Source: Flammeovirgaceae bacterium BBD 1991-12
Lineage (GTDB): Bacteria; Bacteroidota; Bacteroidia; Cytophagales; Cyclobacteriaceae
DNA length: 64,000 bases
Direction of reading: 5' to 3'
Assembly (NCBI GenBank): GCA_001657315.1
Contig: LYSV01000015.1
Span: 1-64,000, forward strand
The notes beneath the pieces were generated by a model. The model was not told where the DNA came from. It worked only from the letters and a program-made list of their open reading frames with translations, and searched no databases. Both the position numbers and the translations under genes were made by a program. Numbering within the stretch: position 1 is the stretch's first letter; the number at the start of each line of letters is the position of its first letter. Shown here in pieces: positions 61,601 to 64,000 of the stretch.

Positions 61601-63502
61601 CTCACTGCTATCCGGTTCGATGACCACATTCAATGAATCACTGATCCTGAAACTCTCCACCCCACGCACTGTCATCTGCCCTTCCCTGAAGTTCAGTGTG
61701 GCATTCGGTTTTTCGTTCGTCACCGAAGCTATGATGATATTGTCAAAATCCTTTTTCCCGTTTTTTGATTCAAAAAGGTGGGTGGCTTTTGGCTTTACAG
61801 TAACCAGTCCGTCATTGGAGTCATACCCCACCAGGCCTTTTTGAGCGAGGAACAACATGGCTCCCCGTAGCAGAAGTTCATCTTTTTTGTAAAATTTTGC
61901 GAGGTCACCCACATAAAATTCATCTACGTTCTTTTTCGAGGCATAGTACGTCACTATCCCCAACGGATTAAAATCATAGACTTTGTCTCCCAATGACCGG
62001 TAGTCCTCATAGTTGTAGTGGTCCGATGATTCAAAGCGGGCCGGAACGATCCTGCGTGCCTCAAGTATGGAAGCGTCCAGACTATCCGACATGAGATCCC
62101 ACCGGATAATATCTGCGGTAAAGTCCATGTTGAAGTAGGTGGACGTATAGGGGGTATTGCGAAAACCTCCCTTGTCTTTTTGAAGCACAAGGTATTTACT
62201 TCCCAGGTCATATTTCAACCGCAGGGCCGGATGATAAATGGAATCATTGCCCTGATAGATAACAACAGCTGCTCTTTTGGCCTGCACGAGGGAATCCTGA
62301 AATTCAAATATATCTGCCCGGGCTCTGAATTTTCTGGAAGCAGCATCCTGCACCTCTATCAATGAACCTTTGCCAAGCAGGGAGGAGCTATTGATCCGTG
62401 CTCCCTTGAGAGAAAATCCTCCCTGATAAAGGAAATGCTTGTCAAAACCCTTTACCGGTATATTGCTGTAATAAGACTGAAACCGGGGATAGCTCGCATC
62501 CGTAGTGGTGTCATGCCGCACACTCTTGTATTCAAATACACCATCCACCTGCCTGTTCAACTTGCCCACGTAGGTGAGCTTTGTTGATTCTGCAGTAAGA
62601 CCAGCCCTGGTCACGTCAAGGCTGTAATCTGAAAAATCACAGTAGACCGAGTCTGCCCCCAGACCAGCCATGGTCCAGTCAAACCTTCCCCCTGCTCCTA
62701 CAAAATCATCGGAAAGAAGAAGATAATTACCCGACGTTTTCCTTAAAAAGACAGAATCATATTCCGTAACAAAATTCAGGTCGAGGGCGCTGAATTTTAT
62801 AATAGGACCTTTGATGACCGGTAGGTTATTGCCACCTGTAATGGCCTGCGCCAGCAGCTCTTCCTCTGATAATGCGGGTTCTTCGTCCTCCTCATCCCAT
62901 TCGGTATCCCATTCTTCATCGGGCTCCTCTTCATCCCAGTCATCAAACCATTCCTCTTCTTCTGCAGGTTCCTCATCCACAGCCTGTTCAACCGCGGGCT
63001 CCTCTACGGGTTCAGCTTCTTCCACATATTCAAACTGATAGGTATCATTCAGCACATAGAGCCTGTTAACTCTGGAGTAGTACAGAGCGCGGTATTCAAA
63101 AAACCGTGCCGACGACCGGAAGAATTTCAATATTTCTGCCTTACCATGCCGGTCGATCACCTGGTCCGCAACATTCAGGTAGGCGGTAAGGTTTTTGTCA
63201 CTGGCATACTCCACATCCTTGGCCAGGGCTAATGACCTGAAATAGGCATCCATAACATCCCTGCTGCCGTAGCGCTTGTTCATAACAGCAGCGATCTGCC
63301 GTTGTATCTTATCCTGCAGCTCAGGGCCCAGACGTGGCCAGGCAAGAACAAAATCATCAGGAATAACAAGTACCTGTTTTGATCGCACCGGGCTTAGTCT
63401 GTTCTTCAAAGAGTCCGCAGAGATCTGTCCCATGGCGGAAGAGCCAAGGCAGAGCAGTCCCGTAACGACCAGCGGCAAAAAATATGTATGTACATTCCGC
63501 AT
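58694..63502 (-). CDS. Very large secreted protein of unknown function
   Basis: From ATG 63502 (the codons before it begin with GTG) it has 1602 residues and a signal peptide (MRNVHTYFLPLVVTGLLCLG). Residues of about 160-225 are an acidic, Glu/Asp-rich segment, and the end is another (DDDDDGFDDDDGF). Between them I see many short beta-strand repeats, with motifs such as KLTYVGKLNRQVDGVFEYKS, EFNVGD-like turns and ITLEHDQFSARHAEFDLQSS. Such strand-turn spacing recalls the OstA/LptD jellyroll of LPS transport proteins, but no landmark settles it. I recognise it only as a conserved type of giant Bacteroidota envelope protein. It lies between plsY and prmA on the same strand. Confidence 0.7.
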   Translation of the reverse strand: MRNVHTYFLPLVVTGLLCLGSSAMGQISADSLKNRLSPVRSKQVLVIPDDFVLAWPRLGPELQDKIQRQIAAVMNKRYGSRDVMDAYFRSLALAKDVEYASDKNLTAYLNVADQVIDRHGKAEILKFFRSSARFFEYRALYYSRVNRLYVLNDTYQFEYVEEAEPVEEPAVEQAVDEEPAEEEEWFDDWDEEEPDEEWDTEWDEEDEEPALSEEELLAQAITGGNNLPVIKGPIIKFSALDLNFVTEYDSVFLRKTSGNYLLLSDDFVGAGGRFDWTMAGLGADSVYCDFSDYSLDVTRAGLTAESTKLTYVGKLNRQVDGVFEYKSVRHDTTTDASYPRFQSYYSNIPVKGFDKHFLYQGGFSLKGARINSSSLLGKGSLIEVQDAASRKFRARADIFEFQDSLVQAKRAAVVIYQGNDSIYHPALRLKYDLGSKYLVLQKDKGGFRNTPYTSTYFNMDFTADIIRWDLMSDSLDASILEARRIVPARFESSDHYNYEDYRSLGDKVYDFNPLGIVTYYASKKNVDEFYVGDLAKFYKKDELLLRGAMLFLAQKGLVGYDSNDGLVTVKPKATHLFESKNGKKDFDNIIIASVTNEKPNATLNFREGQMTVRGVESFRISDSLNVVIEPDSSEIRLLRDRDFKFNGKVYAGNFEYVGRDFTFKYDSFLIYLNIIDSIEFFVKDINSRSTSGGRKKVKNALVSADSIQSSGMVSNSLKSGSGTLYINKPSNKSSKVKYLNYPRFNSEKGQVAYFDRKEVLDGVYDRSLYFLVPPFDLDSLGGSDPAAIGFEGTFVSSGMFPEFKETMRIQPDFSLGFQHEIPPEGYTLYEGEGKLYNKLSLDSRGLRGDGRIDFLTTSLESDDFIFYPDSVTGSGNYFEIREAEYNGVIFPQANLSSYEMKWLPKKDSMYIKNVEEPIQFYNQTASLDGTAIVTNNGVFGSGLLATRGSESKSDRITLEHDQFSARHAEFDLQSSNPDKPALHGNDVRLKFDLDENYAVISPEVEGEAAIEFPYAQFKTSITEARWDLEEQKITMIKPRDVPIESSYFYTTREDLDSLSFNATKAEYDINTLELKVSGIPYIIVADAKITPENNEVLILENSKIGQLTNTTIILDTLNGYHRLTEGVIDIKSRNEFSGYATYQFVNALNDTVPIKMEDFRLEEIAVGEGKRQTSEQHTVANGSVNEMQNLLISAGMFYKGDLIMYAHKPAMELSGYVKLDLDEPGYNTWINHTSSGDQRDVVIDFDNSTTEEGKRLEAGLHFAVGDNSLYHSFVTEKYTPDDEDFFTPSGVLFYDKEKDEYVIEDSLKASGKRLAGKIFRYNQNTGEIRLEGPANFIPPNKDVDIKAAVLGNANVNEVKYNLNTFFSVSFKPVPAQAFDVMATDILDVINNLGAPEGLGDQTELLYKLADIAGERAAREYEQQSSQEYVSLAGFVKETSVSMVFADINMKWSVDYNAFYSEGKLGMSNIQRTDLNGAFDGFLEVKRNEDGGALFNLFLKASADSWYYFSYEDNRLLIFSSNNAFNTIISNKSNGAKAKIGDLVFAPADRAETLNFINRFRLQYYGIDEPYQLDSDIEEEETVDETDETTDDDDDGFDDDDGF

Positions 63503-63589
63503 CAATCCCACAAATTCCTAAATTATGGCGAATAAACCAATAATCCTGAATAGTGATAACGAAATAATCGTCAAGAGGATTGTTTTTTC

Positions 63590-64000
63590 CTATTTTTTTA
63601 CGAAAACGAGCGACGACCAGTCATTACGGTGTCCTGAATGTATCAGCTCCAGACCGGACGACGCTGCGCAGTCTATGATACTTTGATCATCCTGCTCATA
63701 AAACCCGCTCAATATCAGTTTCCCTCCATCTACCAGGTGATCGGCATATTGACCGGTTTCACTCAGCAATACATTTTTATTGATATTTGCAAGGATCAGG
63801 TCAAACCTGCGGCCCAGCCTGAGCGAATCAATGGTGCCCTCCATAATTTCTATATTCCGGCAATGATTCAGTGAAACATTTTCCGGAGCATTCTCGATAC
63901 TCCATGAGTTGTTGTCATAGGCTATGACCTCCCGGGCTCCCAGTTTCTCCGCCATAATGGCGAGAATGGCCGTACCAGTGCCTGCATCCAGTACGGTTTT
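63590..64000 (-). CDS. prmA: Ribosomal protein L11 methyltransferase, partial (start beyond the window)
   Basis: The C-terminal 136 residues of PrmA, which trimethylates lysines and the N-terminus of L11. The frame runs to the window edge, so the N-terminal L11-recognition domain is missing from view. The SAM-binding fold is present: VLDAGTGTAILAIMAEKLGA (motif I, with DAGTGT in place of the common DxGxGxG), NAPENVSLNHCRNIEI and FDLILANINKNVLL (the NPPY-like LANI motif). The stop at 63590 lies 87 bases upstream of the giant gene's ATG. Confidence 0.9.
   Translation of the reverse strand, partial: KTVLDAGTGTAILAIMAEKLGAREVIAYDNNSWSIENAPENVSLNHCRNIEIMEGTIDSLRLGRRFDLILANINKNVLLSETGQYADHLVDGGKLILSGFYEQDDQSIIDCAASSGLELIHSGHRNDWSSLVFVKK

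Noticed and set aside
1-64000. CRISPR arrays, rRNA and tRNA genes
   Set aside because: No regularly spaced repeats, no rRNA-like stretch and no convincing T-loop/acceptor pairing were found by reading both strands; a dedicated tRNA scan was not possible.

Overview
The window reads as chromosome of a marine or environmental Bacteroidota bacterium, most likely of the order Cytophagales (a Fulvivirga/Marivirga-like lineage; this is inference). The signs are an ECF sigma/FecR/SusC/SusD cluster, a type IX secretion C-terminal sorting domain, FtsX/MacB-type permeases without an ATPase, DUF2911 proteins, -7 boxes of the TAnnTTTG type and few Shine-Dalgarno sequences. I see no rRNA, tRNA, CRISPR array or intact insertion sequence. 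Both edges cut genes: a DUF2911 protein on the left and prmA on the right.

Layout. 1-9 kb: secreted and envelope proteins (DUF2911, a PD40/OmpA-like protein, a secreted WD40-caspase fusion), an esterase, small proteins and an AraC regulator. 8.9-12.6 kb: housekeeping (RsmI-like methyltransferase, metK, and a minus-strand rpsU-xer-hpf unit). 12.7-22 kb: two orphan FtsX-type permeases flanking an aldo/keto reductase, a membrane class III adenylate cyclase, a lipoprotein-like unknown and a Xre/RES toxin-antitoxin pair. 22-25.5 kb: a phototrophy operon (rhodopsin, Blh beta-carotene dioxygenase, GbsR/MarR-type regulator) preceded by a 2TM-domain gene. 26-28.5 kb: a minus-strand run of small enzymes (TfoX-like with an in-frame TGA, DUF2461, SnoaL-like, two VOC proteins). 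28.6-36 kb: a helical-repeat protein, an operon of histidine kinase, COG3349-type FAD oxidoreductase and polytopic membrane protein, then a 7TM-DISM receptor whose cytoplasmic end is an IS1595-transposase-type zinc ribbon and HTH. 36-43.6 kb: fumC, a SPOR-like coiled-coil protein, recJ, lptB, a GH3-family enzyme and a DUF2911-TPR protein. 44-57.8 kb: an ECF sigma/FecR/SusC/SusD locus carrying surface lipoproteins, two metallophosphoesterases and a secreted M43 protease, with no glycoside hydrolase. 57.8-64 kb: plsY, a 1602-residue secreted protein of unknown function and prmA.

How the parts fit. The rhodopsin has the full proton-pump motif (D86, T90, E97, K237), a green-tuning Met94, and Gly153 at the site that in xanthorhodopsin opens the protein to a carotenoid antenna. 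Blh would supply retinal and the third gene may regulate the unit. The Sus-like locus is wired for cell-surface signalling (STN domain of SusC to FecR to ECF sigma factor), and its cargo suggests phosphate- or protein-rich substrates rather than a glycan. The most novel-looking element is the receptor fused to a domesticated transposase DNA-binding region, with a perfect palindrome directly before its own Shine-Dalgarno sequence. It could be a membrane-bound one-component regulator that controls itself.
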